Positions 33,855-47,430 of a stretch of 64,000 nucleotides of DNA are shown in pieces (position 1 is the stretch's first letter; each line of letters begins with the position of its first letter). Below the pieces are notes generated by a model. That model was not told the DNA's origin, did no database searches, and worked only from the letters and a program-made list of their open reading frames with translations. This stretch comes from Phragmites australis (lineage: Eukaryota > Streptophyta > Magnoliopsida > Poales > Poaceae). Location: assembly GCF_958298935.1 (NCBI RefSeq), contig NC_084940.1, positions 1,580,001-1,644,000 on the forward strand, in the 5' to 3' direction. Both the position numbers and the translations under genes were made by a program.

Positions 33855-36800
33855 TTATGATCTCTTGCATCTCACCTGGACCGCCAGCGTGGCCGTCGTC
33901 GCGGGGCAGTTTATGTCCGCGCCGTACAGCGTGTGCACCACGGGCACCACGCAAGACGGCTTACCGAGGCATTCCTGTCCGTTCCATTGCATTCCACAGA
34001 TCAATACTTATCAAGCAAGAAGCATGGCGTGATGCATGGCTCATGATGAGTAGTTGCCATCATGGCAGATGGACGATGATGGTATGATCAGCACGAGGAA
34101 GTGTGTACGTACCTTCTCGACGACCTGCTTTGTATTAGGAGTGTGGCAAGTGCCTACAGTGAAGTTGCCGCACACGCCCTCCGGGTTGCCGAAGCTCGCA
34201 AAGACGACCTCCTGGATGGTCTTCTTCGGGGGGCAGGTCAAGATGCCCCGTGTGCTGTGATCTTCGGCAATGAGCTTGATCTGGTCACCCTCCGTTAACC
34301 ACGTCTTGATCTGCGCCGGGTTGTGCTCCGAGAGGAGCACGCAAATGTCGTCTCTGGTCACCGTCTGGATAAGGATGCCGTCCGGCTTGCCCAACTCCTC
34401 CTCGAACACAACCAAAAGGTTGTCCTTGGATTTCAAGAATGGACGCGGAATATGGTATCTGAAGGGAGTGTAGGGATGGAAAATGATGAGTTTGGAGTGT
34501 AAGTATGTTGGGCAAGAACAGAAGGCCTTGTTCAACAATGGTGTCCTTGCTTACCGTGATTGAGAAGGAATTCCAGCAAGAGTTCTGTATGAGGTCCAGT
34601 AGCGACCAATGCCTTCACCATTCACAAAAAGCATACCCTTGCTCATTGAGCTCAAGTCGAGAACAACGGGATCATCACCGTCTGGCTCGTCAAAGTATCT
34701 CTAGCATGACATTGAACAGATAGTGACTCTCAAGTTGCAAGCAAAATTTGAAAAGGGTGTTTGATATTTCCGAATTGTCAAGTGTTCATATTCGTGGTTC
34801 AACCTACCTTATACCAAGTGGCTGCCTGGTCATTCTGGGCCGGTTTCCACTGAACTTTGCCCACACCTTTTTCCGTGTAAATCTCCTTGTCTTCACCTTC
34901 CAGTGCAGCCTGTTTGAAACCAAGTGTAGAAGTGATCAGGTCTCACTACATGATCGCATGATGTTGCTGCAAAGAAATGTGTATCTTGTCATCAACTTAA
35001 GGGCAATAGTCTTACCTTATGGCCCCATCCATTGACTTGTAAATCCAACGTCCCAGTGTTGAGACCCAGGATATTGCATTCCTGAATGCCACCCTTTAAT
35101 TCAGCAAGTTCACCACCACTGTCCTGCGGACGATAGCAAAATATGCAAATTTAGAGCTGATAGGTCAAAACTCTTACATTAACTGAGAGCATCCATCACC
35201 CTATCAGTTATGACATAAACTATACACGCCAGCCTTTCAAAAACAATATGCCTCTATTTTTTATCACCTAGTTATTGGCTTTTAGAAGACGGCTAATTCA
35301 GTCATGTTCCAAACACATTTCATAGTGATACATTTACCTTCATTCCCATCGTCGATGACAGCATTGTGAGATGGTTCACACCTACTTTCAGATCAACAGG
35401 TTTTTCAAACATGAAACCCTTTACCTGCTTGCTTCCACGCCCACTTCCTACGTAGATAGTGATTTCGATTAGTACAATTGTTTGTACTTGCAACAGGTGA
35501 GTGGCTAAGGAGGAACAAGATTGTTACAGAGTTGGTCCAAGTTACCTACGAAGGCATCATTGGCAAATCCCATCATTGAGTGTGCAGTACTTTTGACCTG
35601 AACCACAGGCCGGATGTCACGTCTAAAGGGCAAATCGTCCGCCTCCAAGCGAAAGCTGCATGTGGTTATAAACAAAATACAGTCAAGTGATTTTTCTGCT
35701 CGTGAAAAATTAAAGAGAAGAGGTGATTGTATTGAGCTAAACTATAAGGTGTAACAGACGGAGCAATACCTTGTTGTATACCACAAGTAGTCACTAGTGT
35801 CCTTGGTTTGATTATATTGCTCCAGGGGTTCTTTTGTCCTAACTTTAGTCTTGCGATACCTTGGAATAGGTTCTGAGTACATCTCCCATAAATTATTCTT
35901 GCCCGTCACCTCTTCCGTATGAAATGACCTTTCACTGTGTTGTACAAACACCTAGCATAACATATATAACCTTAGTCAGGAAGGTATGTTCTTTATCGCC
36001 ATTGAAGCTAGGTCCTAATTCGGTTGTGGAAAGTGTATGCAATAAACATACTCTCTTGGTATTGTAAACCACGTTCTTGCACCCTGCAAGGATGGATACC
36101 GAGCGGCTAGGCACATAGTGCCTCTCCCCTCGGAAGATCACCGTTCCATCTTCCCCTGTGTTGTTGTTGGAGAGGAAAGACAGGCACAGCTTTTCTTCAG
36201 GCAACTCGAAGATTTGTGCCTGCGGGTATAGAAAATTAATCACAACATGGAAGAAGATTGATTGGTAAGTTAGAGAACACTGTCAAACAAGCATTAAGAA
36301 GTTGTTCCCAACCTCATACCCATGACCCAATATCTCGAATGATTGTTTCCCCCAGAGAAAAGCTTTCTGGTATGACCTTATTACATTGTGCAAGTCCCTG
36401 AGATGCCCAAATTTGGGCTCCTTGTACATACCTATATAAGTACATGGACCAGATTAGACGCTCCTTAGGTCAAGAGAAGCATATATGCAGGAGATAAAAA
36501 CTAAAACATAAATATAATGGTCCGCTGAGGCGATCTAACCGTATTCATCAAGGGGAGCTTCATCATAGTACCCGGTCAGCACATAAGAAGCACCAGTCCT
36601 TCCAAAATTTGTTCCACCATGATACTGTTCACAACAAGTTAAAGTGTAATTCCATAAGAAATCCTCACATCTTCTCTGTTAAATTCTTCCAATGTATTTC
36701 GTTGCAGAAAAAAAATGGATGTACGTACCATGTAGTAGTTAACCAATGACCCACCCTTTGCAAAAAATCGTAACACCGAATATGCAATGTCCTCAGCTGA

Positions 36801-39138
36801 ACGCATAGCTACTTGATCGCCAAATGTTCTGAATCTGTATATGCCAAGGGGAAAAGAAAGAGAGAACAAATTACTTCTTTATGTATGAAGCTTCCGTGTG
36901 CCCAAGGATGGGGTTCAATTGTTTTAAGACTGGATGATGGCTTCTTGACTTAGGCTCCGTTTTGCATTATGGTGGATTTTTAAAAGCACTTATTTGTTTC
37001 TAATTTTGAATGCAGTTGTTAGTTGACAGCATCTGCTGTGGATCTGTAACAACAAAATCCTACTAGAATTAGTAAATATTGTCCTAACTAACTAGATTCT
37101 GCAGCGCAGCGGAGCGCATCAACCGCAGATTAGCCTTTAGCTTTCGAGTTACTGATTTTGGCTTCTTTGGGCTTGGCGCACTGCCAGACTGTTCTTTCTG
37201 TGTAGTCCATCTGCTAAATATGATGAGATGTAATAGCGCTTTAATATCACGACTCTAGGTTTTATGTTTCTATGTTCTAGTATGTAATAACATGTTGGTT
37301 TCCTTAGTGAAATAGGACTGAAACCTCCTGACTCGAGAATAAAATATAAAGTGCCACTTCTGAAACAAAAAAGGGAATATTGTTCATGGTTAGGGTGCTG
37401 CAAGACTCAATATAAGGTATCCACACTCAGGAGATTATGCAACATGATTGGATGATCATAAGTTCATCAGAGCATTAGATTTTTTATTACAAGTGCCACA
37501 TAACCATTCTATTCTTTCTATTGTGTATTTCCATAAGTAGCAATGTTGGTGCAGCTGACGAATAAGCAGCATGTTGAGTGTGAATTACTTGAACTTACTG
37601 TGCAGTCCAATTCTCAGTCCACAGGCGAGGCTTATTTTTGTCACGTAGCGTCCATGTGTCTCCACAATGCCTTCCGTTGCAAGTAGGGATCTAGTGAGAG
37701 CAAGACGCAGGTTTAAAAGACTGAACAAAAGTAATTCAATCCTGTTTTTTACAGAAAGGAGCTTGTCACTTCTAAGAGATCTAATTTCTTCCAGTTCTGA
37801 ATAGCATTTTATTACTACTTTCAAGATAGCACTGCGGTCAAAAACTTGCGAGCCATCAATCAATTTATGTACAGATATTCAACGCTGATCAGAAAGTTAC
37901 CACTTCACCAGGAGCTGTAGATTGCTTGCACATTAGCCACGGAATTCCGGTCTGTGTGCTAATGGCCATATTAGCCGCCCATTCGAGGTACTTGTCACCT
38001 TCTGTTACACGATCTTTTTTTATATTCCCGTACTCATTCTCGATCTGACACATCCGTGCAAAGAGCGAATCATCAGTGTGCGCTAAATGCATAAGTAAAT
38101 AGGGTGCCAATAAACAGATATAACAAATGACACGATTCAGTTAGAAGTTAATTGACCTGTGATAGAATGATTGGTCCCCCTTGAGATGCAAATAGTTCGG
38201 CATCCTTCAACTTCTGCACTATGAATCGCACGAATTTCTCCATTTCTTTCTGCATGAGAAAACCAATCATCAGTTCAAAATTCTTGAGCAATATCCATAC
38301 CAGGCATGAAAATCTATGATTACCTTGAAAGGATCATTGTTCGCCCGGAATATTATGCGGTCGATCTCCCTAAGCCAGTAGGGAAAACCGCTGGGAAAAG
38401 AGCATACATAATAGAAGAAGCATGAAACAGTCAGATGAGATGAGCATACTAAATAGCTAACAGAAAATAAGTTTGTCGCTCGCACGAACCCATGGTTCCA
38501 TTCTGCCTGGATGAATGGCCCGATGCGCACAATCGCGTACATGTCGTGCTCCTGGATCATCTTGACGAACTTGATCAAGTCGAGCCTGCCTTCGAAATTG
38601 TACTGCGACGAATGCAACAGATGAGCTGCATTAACATCTATCCATCAATCTACACAGTGCAACCAAAATCAAGGACGGCGTGCTCCTCGATTTTGCTGCG
38701 GTAAGGAACGTCAATCAGCTCGTTACCTTCCCCGGCTCGGGCTCGTGTGCATTCCAGAATACGTAAGTCTCGATCGTGTTGAGCCCGCCCTCCTTGGCCA
38801 GCTTCATCAGCTGCGGCCACATCTGCGTAACAGCAACGCATACCCAGGATCAACAACAACCCAGCCGGCCTGTGCAAGCAGCAGCAAGACGCAACACCAA
38901 TTCGTTGGTTCGTCGGCAGGAAAGGCGAGCGCGTGCGCGTGCGTACCTCGGGCGGGCTTCTGGGGTAATGGATGGCGCCGGAGAAGAAGAGGTCCCTCTT
39001 GCCGTCGATGATGAGGGAGCGCTCGTCGTAGGAGATGACGGTTCCCTTCTTCGTGAGGCTCCACTCCGCCGCCGCCCATCCCGGGAGGAGAAGCGAGAGC
39101 GCGGCGGCCACGAGCGCGGCCGCGGCCCGGACGGTCAT
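33855..39138 (-). CDS. BGAL: Beta-galactosidase (GH35) with C-terminal lectin domain, 19 exons
   Basis: Secreted glycosidase removing terminal beta-D-galactose from cell-wall galactans and glycoproteins. Minus-strand exons: 39138-38947, 38822-38727, 38602-38490, 38390-38324, 38249-38157, 38044-37901, 37690-37599, 36834-36729, 36624-36540, 36431-36313, 36219-36052, 35951-35770, 35655-35546, 35447-35338, 35123-35016, 34909-34808, 34700-34555, 34458-34113 and 33974-33855. They join in frame to 832 residues. Residues 1-24 are a signal peptide ending near GWAAAEW. The GH35 active-site signature [14 protein letters not shown] places the acid/base at E191, and WTENW places the nucleophile at E261. 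Beta-sandwich domains follow. A SUEL-type galactose-binding lectin domain fills about 745-832 ([20 protein letters not shown], with paired cysteines to RCKRS). All splice sites are GT-AG. The model looks complete; the exact BGAL number is not assigned. Confidence 0.95.
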
Positions 39139-40547
39139 GTGAGCCAGAATCGGGGGCTAAGATGGGGGGCAGGGAACGGGAGGGAGGTGGCTACGCTAGC
39201 GAGGGGTCGGGGGAGGAGGCGGCCGCTTTGAAGGGGGCGAGCTCGCGACGCGGGAAGTTGCGGGGGAGCGGACGCGCGGAAATGGAGGGGCAGCGAGTGG
39301 AGGTGGACGCTGAGCCCGGGGATCGCGGCAGAAGCTTGCGCCGACCGGTTCGTGCAACCGCAAGGGAAACGGTGTTGGTTCCGTCCGCGCGCTGGTATTG
39401 TTGCGTGTCTGGACTGGACCGCCATGCGGCCATGTGGAGCTTGAGCCCAGTATCAACATAGAGTTGGGCTCTGCCCAACAGGCCGGATGTTGGGATGAGC
39501 GATCTGTTGATCCACTTTATGTAAATGGTCGCTTTGGTAGGACTATAGATTTAAGAATTTTTAGAGTATTTTAGCTTTAAAAATTTATGAAGCTGGAGCT
39601 ATAGACATACTGATGGTAGTTGGTTAGACCATCTTATTTCTATTTTAAATTAAAAATAGTGACTTTATTAGAGTTTACAACCTTAAAATCTGATGTGAAG
39701 TTAAAAACTGGAACTGCCAAACGTAATTAACTACCTAGTTATTTTGACTCACTCCATAAATCAACTCTAGTTTAACTTAATTAGCTATATAACAGATATC
39801 CACAAATCACTCCATGTCCATCTAGCCAAAGGCAACCCAACTTCTTTTAATTTTTCAGTGCATGAGATAATAATAATTTGGTCTCTCGCATTTCAAATTG
39901 TTCGCTAGATCCTCAAAGTTTGTTTTAGTTAGAGCATGTCTCTGGACCAAAATGGAGCATCACTTGGATAGGTTGGATTCGCGATTAGGAAAAAGAATCG
40001 TGTTTGCCCTTTAAATCTTGTTTGCCCTTTTGTTTAACACCAAATAGAAAGGGTATGCCACGACTAAATCATGTCGAGCTTGTATTGCCCTTTTTGTGAC
40101 TCGAGTAAGATGTCGGCTACTCGGGTGCACATGGAACATGTCCAGTGGTGGTATGTGGGGGAGGGGGTATAGCCTAGCTGGGTGAGATGAAGAGCCAACT
40201 TGTGCATTCGTCAGTGGTATAGCTATGTGTGGTGACGAAGCTAGGCAGAGAAGAAGCTTGGTCATTGTGTTCCTTTTTGGTTGAGGAAGCTGATCATTGG
40301 TGTAGAGGGAGAGGGTACTCACCTTATCGTCCAAAAGCACCTTGAAAGGTTGTCGGCCCAAATGCTTAACATGAAGTTATAAGCCGTCGATCTCATGACT
40401 TGCATAAGAGATAAAAGAGGAGTAAGGTAAGGGATGACAATTCATAGAGAAAGAAAAAACCTCATGTTGTAGGCCAAGCTCAATTCATAGGGAAAGAAAA
40501 AGTGTTTTCACACGCATGCAGTTATGATCCCAACATGACGCTAAGTT
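39139..40547. other. Upstream region of the beta-galactosidase gene
   Basis: 39139-39480 is the GC-rich promoter and leader. Its many overlapping frames on both strands have no recognisable protein. 39500-40547 is AT-richer intergenic DNA with no gene. A stretch near 39540-39610 resembles one at 16315-16395, suggesting a shared small repeat. Confidence 0.4.
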
Positions 40548-43436
40548 TGTTAGCATCACCTTCTATTGATTCGACAACAAGGGTTGGATTAATACAACGA
40601 GATTGTTCACAACTTGTATTGTAATTGGGGACATGAAGTAAAACAAGGGGATCGAAACATAGCAAGCGGATCTAGAGAAGTTCTAGAAGGTGATAAAAGA
40701 AGATCAGATGTAGTACATGAGAGAAGAGGCTAAGGAGGAAGATCAACATAGAAGGGAAGGGGGTTCGGTTTCCTGTACTCTCTTGGATGCCCCCTCTGGT
40801 TGATACACTGCTCTTCTTGTAGCATTCCTAATCCATTGTTTGGGTCGTGGACTTGGGCTGGTCGACCCATGCCCCGTCGTGTAACCCAGGTGGCGATCGT
40901 AACATTCCTCCTCCCTTGAGTACCGACTTACCCCCAAGATGATGAAAGGAAACCACCTGGATCCCATGTATTCCTCAGCTGCTTAAGGCCAAATGCTAAT
41001 CTCCTATCACCAACGCTTCCATTCAATAATAGGAGCATTGATATATGATCTCCTAGACATGCAATAACCCCATTTGTTTCATGCAGCTGTACCAAACATG
41101 AACCGATGAATTGTTGCTCCTTAAACTGATCTTGCTTCTAATATCCCTCATCCATGTATCAGGTGTACTACTTCATGTGTGACAAGAACACTATAATCTA
41201 CTTCTGGTTGGCAAGACACAAATATCATACTCATATATAGGAAGCAACAGTGATTTTAGGAATATTGCCCTAGCAGGAAACACTCCTTGTATGTTGCAAC
41301 AACAATTGTCACTAACCTCATCCTTGTGCTTGGTGATCTTGTTAGAATCTTCTTCAGTGAGTAGTACAACAACTTCAGAGGCAAATAACCCCAAAAGAAA
41401 CCCTTGGTCACTATAGCAACTATTGTCAGCAATCAACACTGTTGGTTGTGATATTTCATTTGAAATTCCAATATGCCAAGTAAGCTTGGACTTAAAGAAC
41501 CCCAAAGCAGCCATCCGCCAAAATATGTTTACCCCATTGTTAGGTGGTGGCCATAGACTAAACTCAGTCAATTCTTTGGATAGAACTATATTGTGCTCAA
41601 GTAGTCATCTCAGACCACAGAACATCACCACCACACCTCTACTACTCTGAATATATACTTGATCAGCTCTAGAATTTAACCCAACAGCCATATGAAGTTC
41701 AACACACCTAAGAGCCGCCACCATGTATTCCAGGGACACTACAAGTTCAACAGATATACCTTCGAAAATGTTTAAGGAATGGTGCAAGACACCACCATGC
41801 TTCTGTTGCCGCAAATAAATGTGTTGAAGCCACTGAACATCTACAACATGCTTATCAACAAGGCCTTTAGCTGTAACTGAACATTTGAACCTCAAGCAAT
41901 CACTGCTTGACAGCTTCTTCTCAATTAAAATGACCCTTGATAGAACATTTGGTGGACACTGTAGTGTCATCTGTAGAATAACACCTTGATACCACCCAAA
42001 TGATGGCCATGGCATTGGCCATAACTCGACATCGTTCGGTATATCTTCAGTTGCATAGGTGACAGCCATGGTTGTGGCTTTGGTAACCTGGTGCTTTTAC
42101 CGAGCACAAACAATGGCCATGATACCGGTTGTAGCTCAACCCTAATATCAATACCATGGATTTTAGTAGCAGATGACCATGGCTTCCACTTATCCCATTT
42201 CACTACTAGTGGCCGCAATACCACTGGCGTCTCTGATACTATATTGTTAGCATCACCTTCCATTGATTCAACAACACGGGTCATATTGATACAATGAGGT
42301 TGTTCACAACCCGGATTGAATTGGGGACATGAAGCATAACAAGAGGATCGAAGCACAGAAAGAGGATCTAGAGATGTTCTAGAAGGTGTCAGAAGAAGAT
42401 AAAAGGTAGTACATGAGAGAAGAGGCTGAGGAGGAAGATCAACATAGGATGGAAGAGGGTTTGTGTCAGTGTAAAGAATAGTGGGGTCCCATCGCAGGTG
42501 GACCTATGTCGGTAAAATATCAGCATGTGTTGTAGGCCACGTTTGTCCGGAACCGTGGTCACCCCGCGTGACTAGTCAGTGACCGCGCGACCAGGCTCTC
42601 CGACCAAGCTCCGCGACCAATCACCAAGTCGCAGGAGCAAACCCCGCGACCGGTCTGCTCTGGTCACGGGGCAGGTACGTGTCTAAACAGTCCAATCACA
42701 GTAAATATTTTTTTCACTCGAGTATTTCTTTTTCTCAAGTCCTCTTTTTGTTCAATCAAGCCGTGGTCTGCGCAGAGTTGCCATGTCCCATATCGTAGCA
42801 TTAAACGCTATGGGATGGCCTGACAGGCATGTCAGGAGGTTTTTTGCAGGTGCACAGGCTGCGTGTGGGGACAGAACAGGGCAGTCCAGGTGACCGGGAT
42901 GACGCAAGCGATGGAGCGATGGGACAGGCTCTGTAGCGCCGTAGAGCAAGTGGGATACGTCTGTTCTTAGTAATGATGGGACTAGGTGGAAAACTCTAAT
43001 TAGACCTGAGTCTATATCTTGACTCACGTGTAAATCATCTCTCCCTCTGATATATAAAAGGGGAGTATCAGGCTTGTGAAGGAGGCGAGGCAAGAACATC
43101 ATCTGTACCAACTGAGATCATAAGAAAAAAATACACAAAATATAGGGTTATTACTCTAAGGAGGATCCGAACCTGGATAATTCTCTGTGTTATTGAGTTG
43201 CACATATATAAATAAATTCAGTATACACTTTGAACAAAAATCACGTATTCATTATCCAATACACTCGAAATTATTGTCAGTAATTTTTTGCCGACAGTTC
43301 GATTTCCTGTATTGTCTTGGATGCCCCTTTGTTGATGTATTGCTCTTCCGGTAGCATTGCCGATTCATTATTTGGATCGTGGACTTTGGGCTGGTCGGTC
43401 CATGCCCCGTGGTATAACCAGGTGGTGATTGTAACA
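40548..43436 (-). mobile_element. Short non-autonomous LTR retrotransposon with intact target duplication
   Basis: AAGTT flanks the element at 40543-40547 and 43437-43441. LTRs lie at 40548-40904 (357 bp) and 42245-43436 (about 354 bp once a nested insert is removed). In element orientation (minus) they start TGTTACRATCRCCACC and end GGTGATGCTAACA. Just inside the upstream LTR is AGTATCAGAGAC, like the initiator-Met primer site. Just before the downstream LTR is the purine tract AAGGGAGGAGGAA. The internal region (40905-42244) is only 1.34 kb. It holds moderate minus-strand frames (41191-41571, 41605-42069 and 41967-42356) without gag, protease, integrase or reverse-transcriptase motifs. It must have been moved by enzymes of another element. 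Confidence 0.85.
42464..43296 (+). mobile_element. Solo LTR (833 bp) nested in the LTR of the previous element
   Basis: Starts TGTCAGTGTAAAG and ends TTGCCGACA. It is flanked by GTTTG (42459-42463) and GTTCG (43297-43301), a 5-bp duplication with one change. The matching place in the other LTR copy is uninterrupted (about 40763). A TATATAAAAG box at 43051-43060 and GACCGCGCGACC-type GC-rich motifs are typical of grass LTRs. Strand is set by the TATA box. Confidence 0.8.
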
Positions 43437-43888
43437 AAGTTTGATTTATCTTCATGCTGGTCCAGAGCATATCCGAATGAGAAGACAAACTTCAATTTTT
43501 CGAGGGCCTAGATGGATATATTGAATCATCAAGGACCAGATTGAGTCTCGGATGAAACATCGAGTACCAAATTGTAGATTTTCTCGGCGCTGCACGAACC
43601 CATTTCCAGTGAAACCCAAGCCGCCATCTGTCCAAGCCGGCAGTCCGACACCTTCGCCAACCATCGCGCCACGTCAACTCACCTTCCGCGTGGCCGCGCC
43701 ATCCCCACCCACCAACCGACGACCCATCTCAACCATCCACACCCTCGAACCAACCGCCCAGATCGATCCCTCTCACTCCTCCTCGTGCTCCTCCCCCACC
43801 TACCGCGCTCCGCCCGCCTCAAATCCCGGCCCCACCGGACACAACCACCGCCTATCACCCTCCGCCACCGCCGTTGCCTCCGTTTCCC
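43437..43888 (+). other. Promoter and 5' leader of the DHQS gene
   Basis: C-rich, with no TATA box that I can identify with confidence. The retrotransposon ends only about 450 bp before the DHQS start codon, so it limits the proximal promoter. Confidence 0.45.
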
Positions 43889-46759
43889 ATGGCGGCTTCC
43901 GCCTCCACCCTCCTCGCCGCCGCCGCCGCCTCGTCCTCCTCCTGCGCGGCCATCTCTCCCCACCTCCCGCGCGCAGCTCCGGCCGCCGCCTCAGTCCCCT
44001 CTCCGTCGCGTCCCTCCTGCCCTCCCCTCCGCGCTTCCCCCGCGAGGCCCCATCGGAGCCGCGTCATCGCCAGTGCGGCTCCCACGATGCAGCCGCCGGC
44101 GGCGTCCAGGGTCTCTACGGTGGTTGACGTCGACCTCGGCGACCGTAGCTACCCGATCTACATCGGCTCCGGCCTCCTCGACGAGCCTGACCTGCTGCAG
44201 AGGTAGCAACAATCTACAATTTTTGCTAGATTGTCGAACTGGCGTGTTCAGTTTGTGATCCTGATTTTTGCTTGTGTAGGCATGTGCATGGGAAGAGAGT
44301 TCTGGTTGTGACCAACACGACTGTCGCGCCGCTCTACCTGGAGAAGGTGACCTGGGCACTCACACACAACAACCCAAACGTGTCAGTGGAGAGCGTGATC
44401 CTCCCTGACGGCGAGAAGTACAAAGACATGGTGTGTGAGCTTGTGTGATTCAGCATTCTGGGAGATGATTACTGGTGTTTCAGTACATTTGGATGTAATT
44501 AACTGGTTGTGATCGGCAGGACACGCTGATGAAGGTGTTTGATAAGGCAGTCGAGTCCCGGCTTGACCGCCGGTGCACATTTGTAGCACTGGGTGGTGGT
44601 GTCATCGGGGACATGTGTGGGTTTGCGGCTGACGCATTCCTTCGTGGCGTCAATTTCATACAGATACCAACTACTCTGATGGCCCAGGTCATAAGCTTGA
44701 TTTAGGTTTCACTTGAGTTGACTACACTGGTTTGGTGCTAATTGTGAGCTGGACGACTTCCTTTAGGTGGACTCATCTGTTGGTGGGAAGACCGGGATTA
44801 ACCATCCACTGGGGAAGAACTTAATTGGAGCTTTCTACCAGCCGCAGTGTGTACTGATAGACACGGATACACTGAATACGTTGCCCGATAGGGAGCTGGC
44901 TTCAGGCATAGGTGAGGTTGTGAAGTATGGGCTCATAAGAGATGCACCGTTCTTTGAGTGGCAAGAGAAGAATATGTCGGCATTGTTAGCAAGGTATTCA
45001 TCTGGGGTTCCAGTGTTAGTATTTCCATTAATGTTATGTTCAATCATCATCTCTTTTATTCAATAAGACAATAAGCAGTAGACACTAGAGTCTGGACAGC
45101 AGTTTGCAATTGCATTTGACTTGTGGTTCTTGTAGACAGTTTAGTCATCAGGTGGAAGGAATGTGTAGTCACTTCAAGATCCAATTTATTTGTTCAATCT
45201 AATTTTTGGTGTTTTCAGACCATAAAACTGGTTAAGCCTTATTTTCCTTTTTCCAGTTTGAAATATCGAAGATTCAGAGCCCTGTAAGCTCTCAGCATCC
45301 TGACTATTCGAATAATGGCCTTTTTTCGTATGTATATTTACTGAAATGGTCAATTGTTAAGTATTGTGACAGTGTGCCCAAATGAAAGACCATAATTATC
45401 CAATTTTTGGGAAGTTCTTCAATGGCTGGCGGATAGCCATTATCCGAGATGCTTGCCATCTTAAATAATATGTCTGAATAGAATGATAAAAGTATTGTTT
45501 TACCCTGTTAACTTGGAATTATCACTGCTGTACATGACTTTTTTAGCTAAGGTTTGCTGTTTCTGTTGGTGGACTTACTTTGTATTGCAAAAGGAAAACT
45601 TAGAGCCATAGAGTCGTTCCATTCTTCTATTATTCCTGCTGGCCTTGACAGGTGTACAGTGTCCTACGAATTGTAATAAGGAAAAAGGTTTGAACACTCT
45701 AGTTAAGCTCTTGTAATATTTATAATATTACATATAGCGTAATATTGTTGAACCTTTCTTTTGTTGAAATATGCAGAATAGCTTTGTGCCACAAATGTGT
45801 CATGTTGCTGTTAACCTTTAATTTGAAATGCATGTTTGTAGAGAATCAAGTGCTTTGACCTATGCTATCAAGAGATCATGTGAAAACAAAGCTGAAGTTA
45901 TTGCACAAGATGAGAAGGAAGGTGGTCTTCGAGCGACACTAAACCTGGGTCACACATTTGGCCATGTATGTATTATCATTAATTACTTTTGTTTTTTATG
46001 TTAGAGTAATTTATACTGACATGGATGAGTTTCAGGTAGCACAACCCAAATATACCTTGCTGCAATAGCATTTATCGAATTTTCATACAAACCTTATGTT
46101 TTCGTGAAGCAACTAGTATTATTTACTGATCATTGCATTCAATTGCCAGGCTATTGAGACAGGGACTGGATATGGAGCATGGCTCCATGGGGAGGCTGTT
46201 GCAGCTGGAATAGTAAGTTCACTTAATATTTGTATGCAGCCTCTTAGTAATGATTTTAATCTCGTTTGCTTATCTTTTACCTATGTCTTTGGGATGCCAC
46301 TACCCTAGGTTATGGCAGCTGACATGTCTCACCGCCTAGGGTGGATAGATGAGTCTATCAAAAAGCGGACAGTTGACATACTAGAGCAAGCCAAGCTTCC
46401 CATTGCACCTCCGAAGGCCATGACGGTGGAGAAGTTCAAAAACATTATGGCTGTAAGTAGCTTGAGACTGCAAGTAGCACTTGATTTAGCACTAAGTTAG
46501 CTTTTTCATTGCACTAAATTGTTATTTTGCTCTATACCAATGCATTGCTGTGGCACACTTGGACATCTCTAGATTGCATTGTTTCTCTTAGGAAAAAGTC
46601 TTAACTAATTCCTGGATAACACATCAGGTCGACAAGAAGGTTGCTGATGGATTGCTGAGGCTCATCCTCCTAAAAGGACCTCTTGGAAGCTGTGTTTTTA
46701 CTGGAGATTATGACAGGAAAGCTCTCGATGAAACCCTCCATGCATTCTGTGACAGCTGA
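43889..46759 (+). CDS. DHQS: 3-dehydroquinate synthase, plastid, eight exons
   Basis: Second enzyme of the shikimate pathway: converts DAHP to 3-dehydroquinate using NAD+ and a divalent metal, in the plastid. Exons are 43889-44202, 44280-44430, 44520-44687, 44767-44993, 45842-45965, 46150-46212, 46309-46452 and 46628-46759. They join in frame to 440 residues, the usual plant length. Residues 1-70 are an Ala/Ser/Pro-rich transit peptide. The NAD-binding LGGGVIGD lies at 179-186. [19 protein letters not shown] and [20 protein letters not shown] follow. Metal-binding residues include the E of the GEVVKYG block and the histidines in [12 protein letters not shown] and LHGEAVAAG. Start choice: the first ATG of the frame with a plastid-like N terminus. 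All introns are GT-AG. Complete and very secure. Confidence 0.97.
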
Positions 46760-47430
46760 TATTTCTCGGTTTCGGATTTTAGTGATGATGTATAACTAAT
46801 AGGCTACATGTCAATTGAGAGAAGAAAGCACATTGTATATTATGCTGATTGATATCTTTTTGTCGGAAATAATGGGGTATGGTTAGGGGTTGGTTTGAGG
46901 TTGTTGATGATCGTTTCTGATCAATTATCATCAGTTGCTTTTGTATTATTTCAAGCTGTAATGTGCTTTGATACGGTATTTAAAGATCGGTCTTGTGTAG
47001 TAACTCCCGCTGCTTGTTGCAAGTTTATATAAATTTCACCGGAGATCTGTCACTTCAGCGCTTTGCATCTTGTGAGCAGCAGGCCTATAAATGCTTGCTT
47101 GGCCCAGCCAGGCAGGATCTAGAAAATACTAGGTTCAGCCCAACGAAGCAACGATGAACAATTTTCAAAAGCAGAGACGGCAGAAGCAAGCTGCCATAAT
47201 CTCATTTCTCATAGTACATAATCACGCATGGTTCGTAACACAAACACATGGAACATACAGGATTAATTAACAAACTACTACAACTTGGGGACGACCTCAT
47301 CATGCTTTGTTATCTCAGGCATGTTAAAACTACCCATGAACGCAGCTCGCTAGCTTTGCCATTGCATGCGCCAGCAGTAACAGAAACCGAACACAGATCA
47401 CATCTTATTGCCATTATCGTAGCTCAGCAG
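46760..47430. other. DHQS 3' untranslated region and intergenic DNA
   Basis: 46760-47040 is T-rich and likely the DHQS 3' untranslated region. 47040-47430 shows no gene on the plus strand and probably includes the 3' untranslated region of the next, minus-strand gene. Confidence 0.45.

Noticed and set aside
33736..34473. Plus-strand frames overlapping the 3' exons of the beta-galactosidase gene
   Set aside because: Antisense shadows of exons that encode the lectin domain.
43552..44258. Alternative long frames at the start of DHQS
   Set aside because: Pro/Arg-rich mirror frames. Only the frame from 43889 joins to the following exons and gives a transit peptide.
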